Assembly (NCBI GenBank): GCA_034659475.1
Contig: JAYEHK010000026.1
Coordinates: 1 to 24,963, forward strand
Reading direction: 5' to 3'
Source: JAYEHK01 sp034659475
GTDB lineage: Bacteria > Bacillota > Syntrophomonadia > Syntrophomonadales > Syntrophomonadaceae
Length of the DNA stretch: 24,963 nucleotides
The stretch's first letter is position 1. Each line of letters opens with the position of its first letter. This document shows, piece by piece, positions 7,623 to 15,774 of this stretch. The position numbers were made by a program, and so were the translations under genes. The notes below the pieces were generated by a model. It was given only the letters and a program-made list of their open reading frames with translations. It made no database searches and was not told the DNA's origin.

Positions 7623-8215
7623 TAACTCTTACCCCTCCATGGACTTCTGGTCCGAAACCAATAATCAAGAGAAATCGCAATGGTCATGGCAATCGCTGTG
7701 GCAAATATACAGGCACCAACAATCTCGGTAGGATTGCTGGAAGAAAAAGAAACCCGAACCCCAATGATCGTTGCCGGAATCAACGTAATGCACGATGTAT
7801 TCAGAGCAAGAAACGTGCACATGGCCCCGGATGCTTCATTGGAATTGTGATTGAGTTCCTGCAGCTCCTGCATGGCCTTCATGCCAAAAGGCGTTGCAGC
7901 ATTCCCCAATCCCAGCATATTAGCGCTCAGATTCAAAATAATGGCCCCCATCGCCGGATGGTCATGGGGAACGGTCGGAAAGATTTTCTTCATAATCGGA
8001 CGCAACACCCGGGCCAGGGTTTTGATAAGCCCCCCCTGTTCAGCAATCTTCATGATCCCCAGCCACAGGGCCATAATGCCTACTAAATCAAAGCACACCT
8101 CAACGGCTCCGCTGGCAGCACTGAGCGCAGCGCTGGTTACGACTTCAATATTGCCATTTAATGCAGCTACAATAATCCCCGAGGCCAGCAGCAGAAGCCA
8201 GATCAGATTCAGCAA
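7622..8215 (-). CDS. spmA: Spore maturation protein A, SpmA
   Basis: This 197-residue, largely hydrophobic protein has the Gate-domain motifs of SpmA: DLVGIMALWLGIMKIAEQGG, LSANMLGLGNAATPFGMKAM, and a final basic tail. It works with SpmB in spore core dehydration. The start is TTG 8215, seven bases after a GGAGGG site; the ATG at 8222 just before it is in another frame. The pair lies after ytfJ, separated by the terminator at 8290-8323. The gap of about 80 bases between that terminator and spmA must hold any separate promoter; none is obvious. Confidence 0.93.
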   Translation of the reverse strand: MLNLIWLLLLASGIIVAALNGNIEVVTSAALSAASGAVEVCFDLVGIMALWLGIMKIAEQGGLIKTLARVLRPIMKKIFPTVPHDHPAMGAIILNLSANMLGLGNAATPFGMKAMQELQELNHNSNEASGAMCTFLALNTSCITLIPATIIGVRVSFSSSNPTEIVGACIFATAIAMTIAISLDYWFRTRSPWRGKS

Positions 8216-8289
8216 GCTTCATCCCTCCGCAATTCATTACCCGTATCCATGTCCTTAGATTCTTTTAGAAGCGTATGAATTGCATCAGA

Positions 8290-8323
8290 AAAATAGAACA
8301 GTCCGGCAAAAAACCGGACTGTT
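8290..8323 (-). terminator. Rho-independent terminator after ytfJ
   Basis: AACAGTCCGG (8297-8306) and CCGGACTGTT (8314-8323) form a perfect 10-bp stem with a seven-base loop. On the minus strand the tail reads CTATTTTTC. It begins 14 bases after the ytfJ stop and ends the long scpAB operon. Confidence 0.88.
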
Positions 8324-8336
8324 TCTGGTCATAAAA

Positions 8337-8762
8337 CTACTGAATATCAGGGGGTTGATTCTTATTGCTGTCTTTTCGTTTCATAATTCCTTCAACTTTT
8401 TCGAGCAACTGCGGAGCTAGATCAACCACTCTCTCAGCTAGCGCATTGCCAGCAACCGATATTAATCGAACATCGTTCATCCGAACCACCAAAAATCCCA
8501 CCGGTTTTACCGAAACACCCGCACCACTGCCACCGCCAAAGGGTAAATCAGGGTTTTTAGAAGAGTCACTGAATTCGTATTCTCCTCCACCGGCAGCAAA
8601 ACCACAGGCTACCTGGGATATTGGAATGATTACGGAACCATCATTGGTTTCCACTGCATCTCCAACCACGGTATTAACATCCACCATTTCTTTTATGCTT
8701 TCCATGGCCGTTTTCATTAATCCCTCAATGGGACGGCTGGATTTTTCCTGCTGTGAATCCAT
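8337..8762 (-). CDS. ytfJ: Sporulation protein YtfJ / GerW family
   Basis: This 141-residue protein matches the GerW/YtfJ family: an N-terminal helix (IEGLMKTAMESIKEMVDVNTV), then GDAVETNDGSVIIPISQVACGFAAGG, a glycine-rich loop FGGGSGAGVSVKPVGFLVV, and a C-terminal helix PQLLEKVEGIM. GerW is a spore protein affecting germination in Bacillus. The start codon at 8762 lies 38 bases inside the end of the DUF2953 gene, with AGGTGG seven bases before it. The two are therefore translationally linked, an arrangement common in spore formers. Confidence 0.93.
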   Translation of the reverse strand: MDSQQEKSSRPIEGLMKTAMESIKEMVDVNTVVGDAVETNDGSVIIPISQVACGFAAGGGEYEFSDSSKNPDLPFGGGSGAGVSVKPVGFLVVRMNDVRLISVAGNALAERVVDLAPQLLEKVEGIMKRKDSNKNQPPDIQ

Positions 8763-9396
8763 TTACCCACCACCTGACTATTAATACAATTGCGCATACT
8801 GCTATGATAATAATATGAACAATTCGAATTTTTAATATACACGTAAGGGTACTAAAAAACATAGGATTTACATAATCAGTAGAAACATTCAAAGAAACCT
8901 TCTTCACTCTGCACTGACTGCTTAATGGGCCTAGAACACTTCCCTTTAATGCCCACAAAAAGCCGGTGCTAATCGCCGTCATCATAGCATCTTCACAGCC
9001 CGCTCGACTTTTCCAATCCAGTTCTTCAATAATTGTATAGCGAAAAAGACGTTTGATAAGACCCGAAATGTCATGCAACCGAGGAACATAGGGTGGAATT
9101 GTTTTCATCTTTGAGAATGGTATAAATGAAAGTTTAGAGACAGGCTTCTCTTGATCAGCAGTTTTTTTTCGATTATCCAAGAGTTCTAATACTAGTAATT
9201 CTACTAAATTAAAGCGAGAATCATTAAAATCCAATTCTTTATTGAAGGTAAACAACCTAGTTTTTCGCAGCAACAACGCAAAAGTTAATTTCAACTCTTG
9301 TCTTCTGGCTTCATCCAGAATAACCAACTTACATTCGATTCTGATAAAAAATGAACTTACGAGAAAAAGAAGCAATACTATAATGTAGATCATCAT
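8725..9396 (-). CDS. DUF2953 domain protein
   Basis: This 223-residue protein has an N-terminal membrane segment (MMIYIIVLLLFLVSSFFIRI) and a C-terminal one (VHIIIIAVCAIVLIVRWWV), with the DUF2953 core between (RYTIIEELDWKSRAGCEDAM, the residues around W and G-x-D-A being the family signature). Its function is unknown; it is usually found beside ytfJ and scpAB in spore formers, as here, so a sporulation role is plausible by context only. The start at ATG 9396 is preferred over a longer frame because GGGAG lies seven bases upstream. Its end overlaps ytfJ by 38 bases. Confidence 0.85.
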   Translation of the reverse strand: MMIYIIVLLLFLVSSFFIRIECKLVILDEARRQELKLTFALLLRKTRLFTFNKELDFNDSRFNLVELLVLELLDNRKKTADQEKPVSKLSFIPFSKMKTIPPYVPRLHDISGLIKRLFRYTIIEELDWKSRAGCEDAMMTAISTGFLWALKGSVLGPLSSQCRVKKVSLNVSTDYVNPMFFSTLTCILKIRIVHIIIIAVCAIVLIVRWWVNGFTAGKIQPSH

Positions 9397-9440
9397 GAAA
9401 GATCTCCCGTTTTTCCATATGATTCCCATTCGGCAGATGC

Positions 9441-10013
9441 TTATTCACATATCCGACCTGCATTAATTGCTTCATGAATCTCTTTCTCTACTCCGGCGAT
9501 CAATGTCTGCATTTCATCTTCAACAGAAATGCCAGGCCTTCCCAATCGAAAGGTCGGACAATGCAGATTATAATCAATGATTTTCTTCTCTATTTTCTCC
9601 AGTTCCAGGCGTTTCTCATAATAAAACATTTCCTTTTTCTTGTTAAACCTACGCCGTGCTATTGCACCAGGTTTTTCAATCCAAAAAATGTGACAATAAC
9701 GCTTAAATTTATGCACCTCATCGGCAATTCGGTTCCAATCACTATCAATATCCTTGCCCAGTTCAATCCAATATGGTGCAAAATTATTGTCCTTCAGTAT
9801 TTTAAAAGCCATCCGCAGTTCTGCTGGTACATAGGGATTTTCCTCTAGATCAAGAGGGGTACCTTCACCCTCTAAATGATTAAATGCGCCCTTTGCCTGT
9901 GCCTTACGGATTTGTTCTTCCACAAGATCCTGCGTACTACTCATGTACCGGGCGATTTTTCTATTTTCCCGCGCCTTGATCTTGATTTCTTCTTCCAGTG
10001 ACTTATCAGACAC
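9441..10013 (-). CDS. DUF1992 (DnaJ-homologue subfamily C member 28-like) protein
   Basis: This 190-residue protein has the DUF1992 signature LVEEQIRKAQAKGAFNHLEG followed by GTPLDLEENPYVPAELRMAF and KILKDNNFAPYWIEL. The family is called DnaJ-homologue subfamily C member 28 in eukaryotes, but this bacterial protein has no J domain (no HPD motif). Its role is unknown. The remainder is charged and helical, with a possible coiled coil at FNKKKEMFYYEKRLELEKIE. The start is GTG 10013 after GGGAGGGG. It sits between scpB and DUF2953 in the same operon, 13 bases after the scpB stop. Confidence 0.85.
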   Translation of the reverse strand: MSDKSLEEEIKIKARENRKIARYMSSTQDLVEEQIRKAQAKGAFNHLEGEGTPLDLEENPYVPAELRMAFKILKDNNFAPYWIELGKDIDSDWNRIADEVHKFKRYCHIFWIEKPGAIARRRFNKKKEMFYYEKRLELEKIEKKIIDYNLHCPTFRLGRPGISVEDEMQTLIAGVEKEIHEAINAGRICE

Positions 10014-10026
10014 AGATGCCCCTCCC

Positions 10027-10557
10027 TTAATCAGATACCTGTCCTGCCTCTTCTTCCAGCACCGGTAATTCATTTAAACTGTTCAATCCAAATATCCTTA
10101 AGAATTCATGTGTCGTTTCAAATAAAATAGGCTTGCCGGTTGCTTCCTTCCGTCCAGCCTCTTTGATAACCCCTTTTTCGAGAAGGTTGCCCACAACCCG
10201 GTCAGTTTTCACGCCTCTTATTTGTTCAATTTCCAGCCTGGTAATAGGTTGTTTATAAGCAATAATTGCCAGTGTTTCCAGAGCCGCAGGAGATAGCCGA
10301 CGGTTTACAGGTTTAACAGTTTTGCTTAATACAGACGCATATTCAGGCTTAGTCCCCAGTATATAACCATCCTCCATGGCAATCAATTGAATACCTCTGC
10401 TGCTCTGTTCATAATCCAGCATCATTTCCTGCATGAGCGCCTTTACATCTTCTTCTCCTAATTCCAGAATTAAACTTATTGCCTCTGCACTTATTTTTTC
10501 GCTGCTTACAAAAAGAATGGCTTCAATCGCTGCCTTTAATTCATTTTTCATTAACAT
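10027..10557 (-). CDS. scpB: Segregation and condensation protein B, ScpB
   Basis: This 176-residue protein has the two winged-helix regions of ScpB, with the signature RRLSPAALETLAIIAYKQPI and RGVKTDRVVGNLLEKGVIKE, and KPILFETTHEFLRIFGLNSL near the end. ScpB dimers bind ScpA and, with SMC, form the condensin complex that compacts and separates chromosomes. Its start overlaps the end of scpA by 17 bases; an alternative in-frame ATG at 10551 is possible. Translational coupling to scpA fits the fixed stoichiometry of the complex. Confidence 0.96.
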   Translation of the reverse strand: MLMKNELKAAIEAILFVSSEKISAEAISLILELGEEDVKALMQEMMLDYEQSSRGIQLIAMEDGYILGTKPEYASVLSKTVKPVNRRLSPAALETLAIIAYKQPITRLEIEQIRGVKTDRVVGNLLEKGVIKEAGRKEATGKPILFETTHEFLRIFGLNSLNELPVLEEEAGQVSD

Positions 10558-11278
10558 CCATTAACGCCACCCTCAAGCATAATTGAATGGGCCCAAACCG
10601 TTCTGTTTGCACAGCCTCAACCTTTTGCAAACGGATCAATTCCAACAGTGCCAAAAACATAGCCAACACTTCACGCCTGGTTTCTGCTGTAACAAAAAGA
10701 TCCTGGAAAATCATACCCTTTTCACAAAACTGTAAGCGGGAAAGAATCTCAGTCATTTTCTCGCCCACATTTACGTTTTCCAATGGGATGCAATACACTT
10801 CCCCCATTGAAACCGATTCCACAACATTATAAAAAGCCTGTGTCAATGAGCGCACACTCGCGCTATATTGATCTGTACTCTCTATCTCAGCAGATTCACC
10901 ACTACGGAAATACACCTGATACAAATCTTCTTGTATCAGGCCTTGCAGATGCTGTGCGACCTGTTTAAAACGCCTGTATTCTAATAGCTGATGAATAAGT
11001 TCCTGACGGGGATCGTTTTCCTCTTCATTCTCTGCATCTGTTGCTTGCAGTGTAGGAAGCAGCATTCTTGACTTTAGATTCAAAAGATAAGAAGCCATGA
11101 TGAGGAAAGCTCCCAGATAATCCAGATCCGTTTGTTCGTCAGATTGAATAAAATGCATGTATTGGTCCGTAATGGACGCAATTGGGATATCGTAAATATC
11201 CATTTGGTTTTTTTCGATTAGATACAATAGTAAATCCAGCGGTCCATAAAAATTGTCCAGATTCACAACATAATTCAT
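10541..11278 (-). CDS. scpA: Segregation and condensation protein A, ScpA (kleisin)
   Basis: This 245-residue kleisin begins MNYVVNLDNFYGPLDLLLYL, the ScpA N-terminal signature that binds the SMC neck, followed by IEKNQMDIYDIPIASITDQY and SYLLNLKSRMLLP. The C-terminal winged-helix region (EVLAMFLALLELIRLQKVEA) contacts the SMC head. The protein bridges the SMC dimer and recruits ScpB. The ATG at 11278 has a GGAGGG site. It follows the M50 peptidase gene by 28 bases in the operon. Confidence 0.97.
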   Translation of the reverse strand: MNYVVNLDNFYGPLDLLLYLIEKNQMDIYDIPIASITDQYMHFIQSDEQTDLDYLGAFLIMASYLLNLKSRMLLPTLQATDAENEEENDPRQELIHQLLEYRRFKQVAQHLQGLIQEDLYQVYFRSGESAEIESTDQYSASVRSLTQAFYNVVESVSMGEVYCIPLENVNVGEKMTEILSRLQFCEKGMIFQDLFVTAETRREVLAMFLALLELIRLQKVEAVQTERFGPIQLCLRVALMDVNEK

Positions 11279-11306
11279 AAACCACCCTCCGAACTAATGA
11301 ACCACT

Positions 11307-11927
11307 CTAAAACATGATCATGCTTAACAGGCCATACATCCCATTGACCAGCGGCCAGATAATTTTGGGCGCCACATCAGTAACGATAAGCAAAAGGAGT
11401 AAAATTGGCCCATACTGTTCAAGCGAATAAATCACATTTGCGCCTTCATCAGGCAGAAGGCCTGCCAGGATTTTTGATCCATCCAATGGTGGAACAGGGA
11501 TAAGATTAAACGCTGCCAGTATCAGGTTAATATAAATCAGCGGATAAATGAGTTGGATAAACATCCCCGCCCATTCCCCACTCTGGAAGGGAATTAACAC
11601 CTTCAACAAAAACATACCCACAAATGCCAGAAGAATATTCATTACAGGTCCAGCCAGAGAAACCAACATCATCCCCCGTTTTATTCCAACCTTTTTGAAA
11701 TTATAGGGATTCACCTGTACAGGTTTGGCCCATCCAAACTTAAAAAACAAGAGCATTAAAAAGCCAATCCAATCTATATGGGGTAAGGGATTCAGGGTTA
11801 ATCTTCCCTGATAATACGGGGTTTGATCACCCAGCATATCAGCCACTTTCCCGTGTGCATACTCATGAAATGTTAAAGCAATCAAGACCGCTGGTAAATA
11901 TATTAGTGTGTTAATCAGCCACTCCAT
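11307..11927 (-). CDS. Site-2-protease-like M50 family metallopeptidase
   Basis: This 206-residue integral membrane protease has the zinc motif HEYAH at residues 21-25 in its first membrane segment and the second motif NLIPVPPLDGSKIL, whose aspartate is the third zinc ligand. It belongs to the short M50 proteins (YwhC-like) common in Firmicutes, usually of unknown substrate. About five membrane segments are visible. The start is ATG 11927 with a GGGAG site; a longer frame to 12014 would run deep into the preceding gene. As chosen it still overlaps the end of the DHH-CBS-nucleotidyltransferase gene by 17 bases. Confidence 0.93.
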   Translation of the reverse strand: MEWLINTLIYLPAVLIALTFHEYAHGKVADMLGDQTPYYQGRLTLNPLPHIDWIGFLMLLFFKFGWAKPVQVNPYNFKKVGIKRGMMLVSLAGPVMNILLAFVGMFLLKVLIPFQSGEWAGMFIQLIYPLIYINLILAAFNLIPVPPLDGSKILAGLLPDEGANVIYSLEQYGPILLLLLIVTDVAPKIIWPLVNGMYGLLSMIMF

Positions 11928-14547
11928 GTAAAAATCTCCCTTCGTCAATCCATTGCTGAACAGCTTGTAGTTCTTCCTCGCGCGAGCATATTGTACCATC
12001 CAGTTTACAATCATATAATTCTTGTAAAATCAGCTGAAATACAGGTCCCGGTTTTAATCCCAGGTCCTGAAGATCATGTCCATTAATCTCAACCTTCGAA
12101 CAATTACACCTTTCAAGGTAATCAACCACGCTTTTCCACAGGTTTTCGTCTTTTAAACATAGCAATAAGTATACCATGTTTTCGTTAGAAAGGTTCCCAA
12201 TTAATTGGTGCAGCTGGCTGCAGGACGGGAATTCATACTGTTGTATCTGCTCTATAATGCCAGGAATGGCATACGATTTTTCGATGCAATCCTGTGCATA
12301 CCGATCCAGTGTATAACGATTCAGTATCTTCTGCAACTGTTCCTCATTCAGCTTTGAAAAGATATACATAATATATACCAGCCAGGATTTCAGCGGCATA
12401 CCAATATAGCTTTCTCCCCACCATCCAATGAGAATCAGAATTCTTCTTAGCATCGTAGTACTTAATTCATCCAGTTGAACTTCCGGTAATATATATTTCC
12501 AAACTCCCGTTTCACGCATCCTTTCCAACGCGGGAACGGGGTCCCTTTCACTTAAAATAAGAATTAATTCATGCAAAATTCGCTGATACGACAATTGGCC
12601 CAACATTCTTCTTTCAATGGCATCCTTCGCAAACCTGAGCGTATCTGCTTCAATAGTGAACCTGTACCGTTGTTCAAACCGAATAGCTCTGAGAATACGC
12701 GTGGGGTCCTCTACAAAACTCAGGTTATAGAGGATTCTTATACACCCATTTTGCAGATCCTTTCTTCCTCCAAAGTAATCTACCAGTTCTCCAAATTTAT
12801 CAACATTCAAACATACCGCCATGGTATTGATCGTAAAATCTCTGCGATACATATCTTCACGAATGGAAGCACGCTCTACGGAAGGAAGCGCAGCCGGAAA
12901 TTCATAATACTCAGTGCGAGCAGTTGCAATATCGAGCTTTATCCCATTTTCCAGTATAATAACCGCTGTACCAAAACGTTCATGAACACGCAATTTTCCG
13001 CCCAGTTGACTGGATAAACGAGTCGCCAGTTCATTACCATCCCCTTCAACAACCAGATCAAAATCAAAACTGGACACATGAAGAAACAGGTCTCTTACAA
13101 ACCCACCCACACAATAAGCCGTGCTTCCGATATCCTGACTGATCTCTCCAGCTGCACGGAGAATATGCAGGATTTCATCAGACAGAACCTCCTCCATCAT
13201 CTGTGAACAGTTTTCAATTGTACCTTCATCGTAGGAATAGAGAATTTTGTGATCGTCTGAATAATCCTCCCCATGTAATGTCCGAAGTATATCTGTTCTG
13301 GAAACAATTCCCGCTAATCGGTCCTGATCGATAACGGGCAAGCGACCAATGTCATGTTTGACCATAAGCTTCTGCACATCACGCACAGATGTATCGGGTC
13401 CTACAAACATTACATTTGTCGTCATGAATCCTTTAACCGGGGCATGCCCCAGATCATGAATCATGGCCTTATCTACATCACGTCTGGAAATTACCCCAAC
13501 CATTTTTTCCTCCACCACAACGGGCATCCCTGTATGCCCATACCGAAGCATAATCTTCCCTGCTTCTTCCATCGTAAACTCCGGCGGAACCGTTTTTACA
13601 GGGGTAGACATAATATCTGACGCCACCATCGCCGGATGAACCATTATGCTTATGTTTTCTAATATTGCTTCAGTGACCTCTTCTACTGTCTTCTTCTTAA
13701 CAACTGCGGAAGCAGCTTTATCATGTCCTCTTCCGCCCATCGGTTTTAAGACTTCATTAATTTTCAATTCATTGACTTTACTCCTGCCCACTACATTGAT
13801 TTTACCTTCCATTTTGGCCACAACAAAAACAGCATCACAATTTTCCATCTCAAATAACCGGTAACAAACCAGGTCCAGTCCAGGAATAAATGCATCTCCT
13901 TCATGCTTCGCCACAAGCACATCCAGGTTATTGATTCGATAGTGCTGATCGTTCTCCAATAAATCTTGCAGAATATGGGTTTGCTCTATTGAAAAAGCTT
14001 TATCCATAAATTTGGCTACAACTGCAAGATTAGCTCCCTGCGCAAGCAGATGACCTACCACGTGAGCATCCCGCGGAGTTGTGGAGGGGAAAAGCAAACA
14101 ACCAGTGTCATCATAAATTCCAAGCGTAAGAATCGTTGCATCCAATGGACTGATCACCAGATTTTTCTCAATAATTTTTTCCACCAGTATCGTTGTCGCA
14201 GCCCCGGTACTATGTACTTCATGTATACTGCCCTTAATATCATCCTCTACAGGGGGATGATGGTCATACACATGAAAATCCATAGAATCATTCATAATCT
14301 TCTTTAACTGCCCGAGCCGTGAAGCATTGGCAGTATCTACCACGATCATCCTTTCAATTTGCGAGGTATCTATTTCTTTTGCAACCTTAATCACCAGTGA
14401 ATCTTTGTACAGTGCCAAAAAATTTTTCACATTCTTAGAGACCGTACCTGAAAAAACTTTAACGGCCCCAGGATATAATATGCCCGCGGCGACCATACTC
14501 GCCAGACCATCAAAATCCATGGCATTATGCGAAGTTATAATTTCCAT
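11911..14547 (-). CDS. DHH phosphoesterase - CBS pair - tRNA nucleotidyltransferase fusion
   Basis: This 878-residue protein has four parts in order. A DHH/DHHA1 phosphoesterase module: MDFDGLAS at 10-17, VVDT near 69-72, DHH at 95-97 and GGRGHDKAAS at 271-280. Then two CBS domains (about 310-365 and 375-428). Then a class II nucleotidyltransferase head with GGFVRD at 481-486 and the catalytic DFD at 495-497, and a helical tRNA-binding tail. The head adds C and/or A to tRNA 3' ends; similar DHH-CBS fusions include the A-adding enzyme of Aquifex, so CCA-adding versus A-only cannot be decided here. The CBS pair suggests nucleotide sensing. The ATG at 14547 follows AAGGAG and is the first gene of the operon, with a candidate promoter at 14578-14608. 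Confidence 0.92.
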   Translation of the reverse strand: MEIITSHNAMDFDGLASMVAAGILYPGAVKVFSGTVSKNVKNFLALYKDSLVIKVAKEIDTSQIERMIVVDTANASRLGQLKKIMNDSMDFHVYDHHPPVEDDIKGSIHEVHSTGAATTILVEKIIEKNLVISPLDATILTLGIYDDTGCLLFPSTTPRDAHVVGHLLAQGANLAVVAKFMDKAFSIEQTHILQDLLENDQHYRINNLDVLVAKHEGDAFIPGLDLVCYRLFEMENCDAVFVVAKMEGKINVVGRSKVNELKINEVLKPMGGRGHDKAASAVVKKKTVEEVTEAILENISIMVHPAMVASDIMSTPVKTVPPEFTMEEAGKIMLRYGHTGMPVVVEEKMVGVISRRDVDKAMIHDLGHAPVKGFMTTNVMFVGPDTSVRDVQKLMVKHDIGRLPVIDQDRLAGIVSRTDILRTLHGEDYSDDHKILYSYDEGTIENCSQMMEEVLSDEILHILRAAGEISQDIGSTAYCVGGFVRDLFLHVSSFDFDLVVEGDGNELATRLSSQLGGKLRVHERFGTAVIILENGIKLDIATARTEYYEFPAALPSVERASIREDMYRRDFTINTMAVCLNVDKFGELVDYFGGRKDLQNGCIRILYNLSFVEDPTRILRAIRFEQRYRFTIEADTLRFAKDAIERRMLGQLSYQRILHELILILSERDPVPALERMRETGVWKYILPEVQLDELSTTMLRRILILIGWWGESYIGMPLKSWLVYIMYIFSKLNEEQLQKILNRYTLDRYAQDCIEKSYAIPGIIEQIQQYEFPSCSQLHQLIGNLSNENMVYLLLCLKDENLWKSVVDYLERCNCSKVEINGHDLQDLGLKPGPVFQLILQELYDCKLDGTICSREEELQAVQQWIDEGRFLHGVAD

Positions 14548-14577
14548 TATTTTGCTCCTTGCATCTAAATTATTTGC

Positions 14578-14608
14578 ATTATACCACACCCGCAGACCAT
14601 CATGTAAC
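14578..14608 (-). promoter_or_regulatory. Candidate sigma-A promoter of the DHH-CBS-scpAB operon
   Basis: On the minus strand a perfect TATAAT (14583-14578) is preceded by TGG, giving an extended -10 (TGnTATAAT), and by GTTACA (14608-14603) at a 19-base spacing. The expected start near 14571 gives a leader of about 24 bases with the AAGGAG site inside it. Repeat block A begins just upstream of it. Confidence 0.65.
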
Positions 14609-14623
14609 GCTCGTAATTAAGGA

Positions 14624-14765
14624 TGCGGACTAACACAGACTTTTAGGACTTACACAGACCTATTTTGGTAAGGGGTAAAGGGTGAGGAGTAAGGGCCATG
14701 CCTGACGCATAGCTCCTACCCCCTAACTCCTCACCTATTTTCATCAATGGTTATGGCCTGCGGAC
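14624..14765 (+). repeat. Mosaic intergenic repeat, copy A
   Basis: From left to right this block holds a GGACT-type array (14624-14656), a 7-bp array of TNAGGGG units (TAAGGGG, TAAAGGG, TGAGGAG, TAAGGGC at 14669-14696), a small hairpin (14695-14713, GC-x-ATGC, five-base loop, GCAT-x-GC), the reverse complement of the 7-bp array (about 14714-14735), and ATTTTCATC leading to CCTGCGGAC. The two opposed arrays allow a larger stem, with TGAGGAG at 14683-14689 facing CTCCTCA. The whole block from 14646 aligns in reverse complement with 15632-15741 with few gaps. Confidence 0.85.
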
Positions 14766-15012
14766 ATAAGTTAATATGAAAATATTAAAGGAAGACAGAA
14801 CCCTCTCGCCTACCTTCCTTTTATATCCTATTACGTTGAAAAACATACACTTTATTACGCCTTTGTTGCCAATTGTTCGCTTTATATTGCAGTTGATCAA
14901 CAAAAGTTTCATAATATGTAGTGCATATTTTAATCTTTTTCCTGGATCCGTGAACTAATCAAATGTTCATGCGGTCCTTTTTTTTTACGCACTCTTGATT
15001 CCCTTGCAAAAC
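14766..15012. other. AT-rich gap without a recognised gene
   Basis: A 60-codon plus-strand frame (14776-14958) has no ribosome binding site and no recognisable protein pattern. On the minus strand CTTCCTTT- and AAAGGAAG-type arms at about 14786-14820 could pair. Apart from the orphan plus-strand terminator-like hairpin at 14943-14986, I see nothing convincing. Confidence 0.4.
14943..14986 (+). terminator. Orphan plus-strand terminator-like hairpin
   Basis: GGATCCGTGAAC (from 14944) can pair with GTTCATGCGGTCC (to 14977) as 11 base pairs with two small bulges, followed directly by nine T residues (14978-14986). No plus-strand gene is evident upstream, so it could end a small RNA or an unrecognised short gene, or be fortuitous. 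Confidence 0.45.
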
Positions 15013-15363
15013 TTATTTATCAGGAGCGTCAATCAGTTTTTCATCTTTTGCTTTGCTCTTTCCGGATGTTTTCCCTGGTTTAGCACCCTCAAGTTCCTTT
15101 TTGTATTTCTTGTTTTCCTTAATAATCGTTTTCATCTGCTGTCCCGCTTTGAAGGCCCTGTAACTATCAAACAAAAAAGTCATCACCGCGCCAACGCAAG
15201 CCGCGATCAATGCCACCAGAGCGATAGATATTTCCGGGCTCGTCCAGTTAATAAATTGCACGATAACCGTTGCTGTATTTTGCATGACAAAAACCACAAT
15301 GGCAATGACAAACAACAACGCTCCTATAAGATATGCTGTCAATTCTTTCAATCTCCTTCCCAT
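15013..15363 (-). CDS. LapA family (DUF1049) membrane protein
   Basis: This 116-residue protein has two membrane segments (about 9-28 and 45-66) separated by the LapA-domain stretch VFVMQNTATVIVQFINWTSPE, then a lysine-rich cytoplasmic helix (KTIIKENKKYKKELEGAK) and a charged tail. The family is named after a lipopolysaccharide assembly protein of Gram-negative bacteria; in Firmicutes its role is not known. The ATG at 15363 has no upstream ribosome binding site, while GGAAGGAG lies just inside the frame, so a TTG at 15342 (codon 8) may be the true start. It stands alone between two repeat-bearing gaps. Confidence 0.75.
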   Translation of the reverse strand: MGRRLKELTAYLIGALLFVIAIVVFVMQNTATVIVQFINWTSPEISIALVALIAACVGAVMTFLFDSYRAFKAGQQMKTIIKENKKYKKELEGAKPGKTSGKSKAKDEKLIDAPDK

Positions 15364-15630
15364 GTCTGCTATCCGTTTTATTTTACACCATTAATTTTCG
15401 ATTTTTCTTCTAAAATTCCTTTTTTGTCTATAAAGTACTTTCCTTTTATTATTTAAGGAAGGTTCCACTGCGAAAAGTAATATGCGTGAATTTGAATGTG
15501 ACCGAAGGGAACATCAGTTGCACTCTTGAGTGCTCCCATGCTTCGCCAACGCTTCCAGAATATTTCACCCAATGGGCACTTATACATTCAAACAAAAATA
15601 TAGGAGGTTTTTGCAATGGAACCCTCCATG
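15364..15630. other. Gap upstream of the LapA gene, no convincing gene
   Basis: It contains a palindrome GCACTCTTGAGTGC near 15520-15533 and an AGGAGG site at 15603-15608 followed by an ATG at 15616 that opens only a 12-codon frame running into repeat copy B. Any promoter for the LapA gene must lie here, but none is clear. Confidence 0.4.
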
Positions 15631-15769
15631 GCCGCAGGACACAACCACCTATGAAAATGGGTGAGGAGTCAGTCGCTATGCGCCAGGCATTGCCCTTACC
15701 CCTCACCCCTGACCCCTTACAAAAAAGGTCCGCGTAAGTCCAATAAGTCCGCGTAGTCCGTGTCTATTA
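15631..15769 (-). repeat. Mosaic intergenic repeat, copy B1 (inverted relative to A)
   Basis: Read on the minus strand: a 9-bp GGACT array (15769-15722), a 7-bp array TAAGGGG, TCAGGGG, TGAGGGG, TAAGGGC (15719-15692), a hairpin with the same design as in A (15693-15675), CTCCTCACCC, ATTTTCAT and then CCTGCGG. The first 48 bases match copy C (20389-20436) at 46 of 48 positions. The remainder aligns with copy A. Confidence 0.88.
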
Positions 15770-15774
15770 AAGTT

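Noticed and set aside
14776..14958. 60-codon plus-strand frame ending in the orphan hairpin
   Set aside because: No ribosome binding site and no recognisable protein pattern; kept only as a note on the hairpin.
15449..15706. 85-codon minus-strand frame
   Set aside because: It also runs through the repeat and has no start signal or family resemblance.
15486..15737. 83-codon plus-strand frame
   Set aside because: Its second half is the repeat module read through, and it lacks a ribosome binding site.
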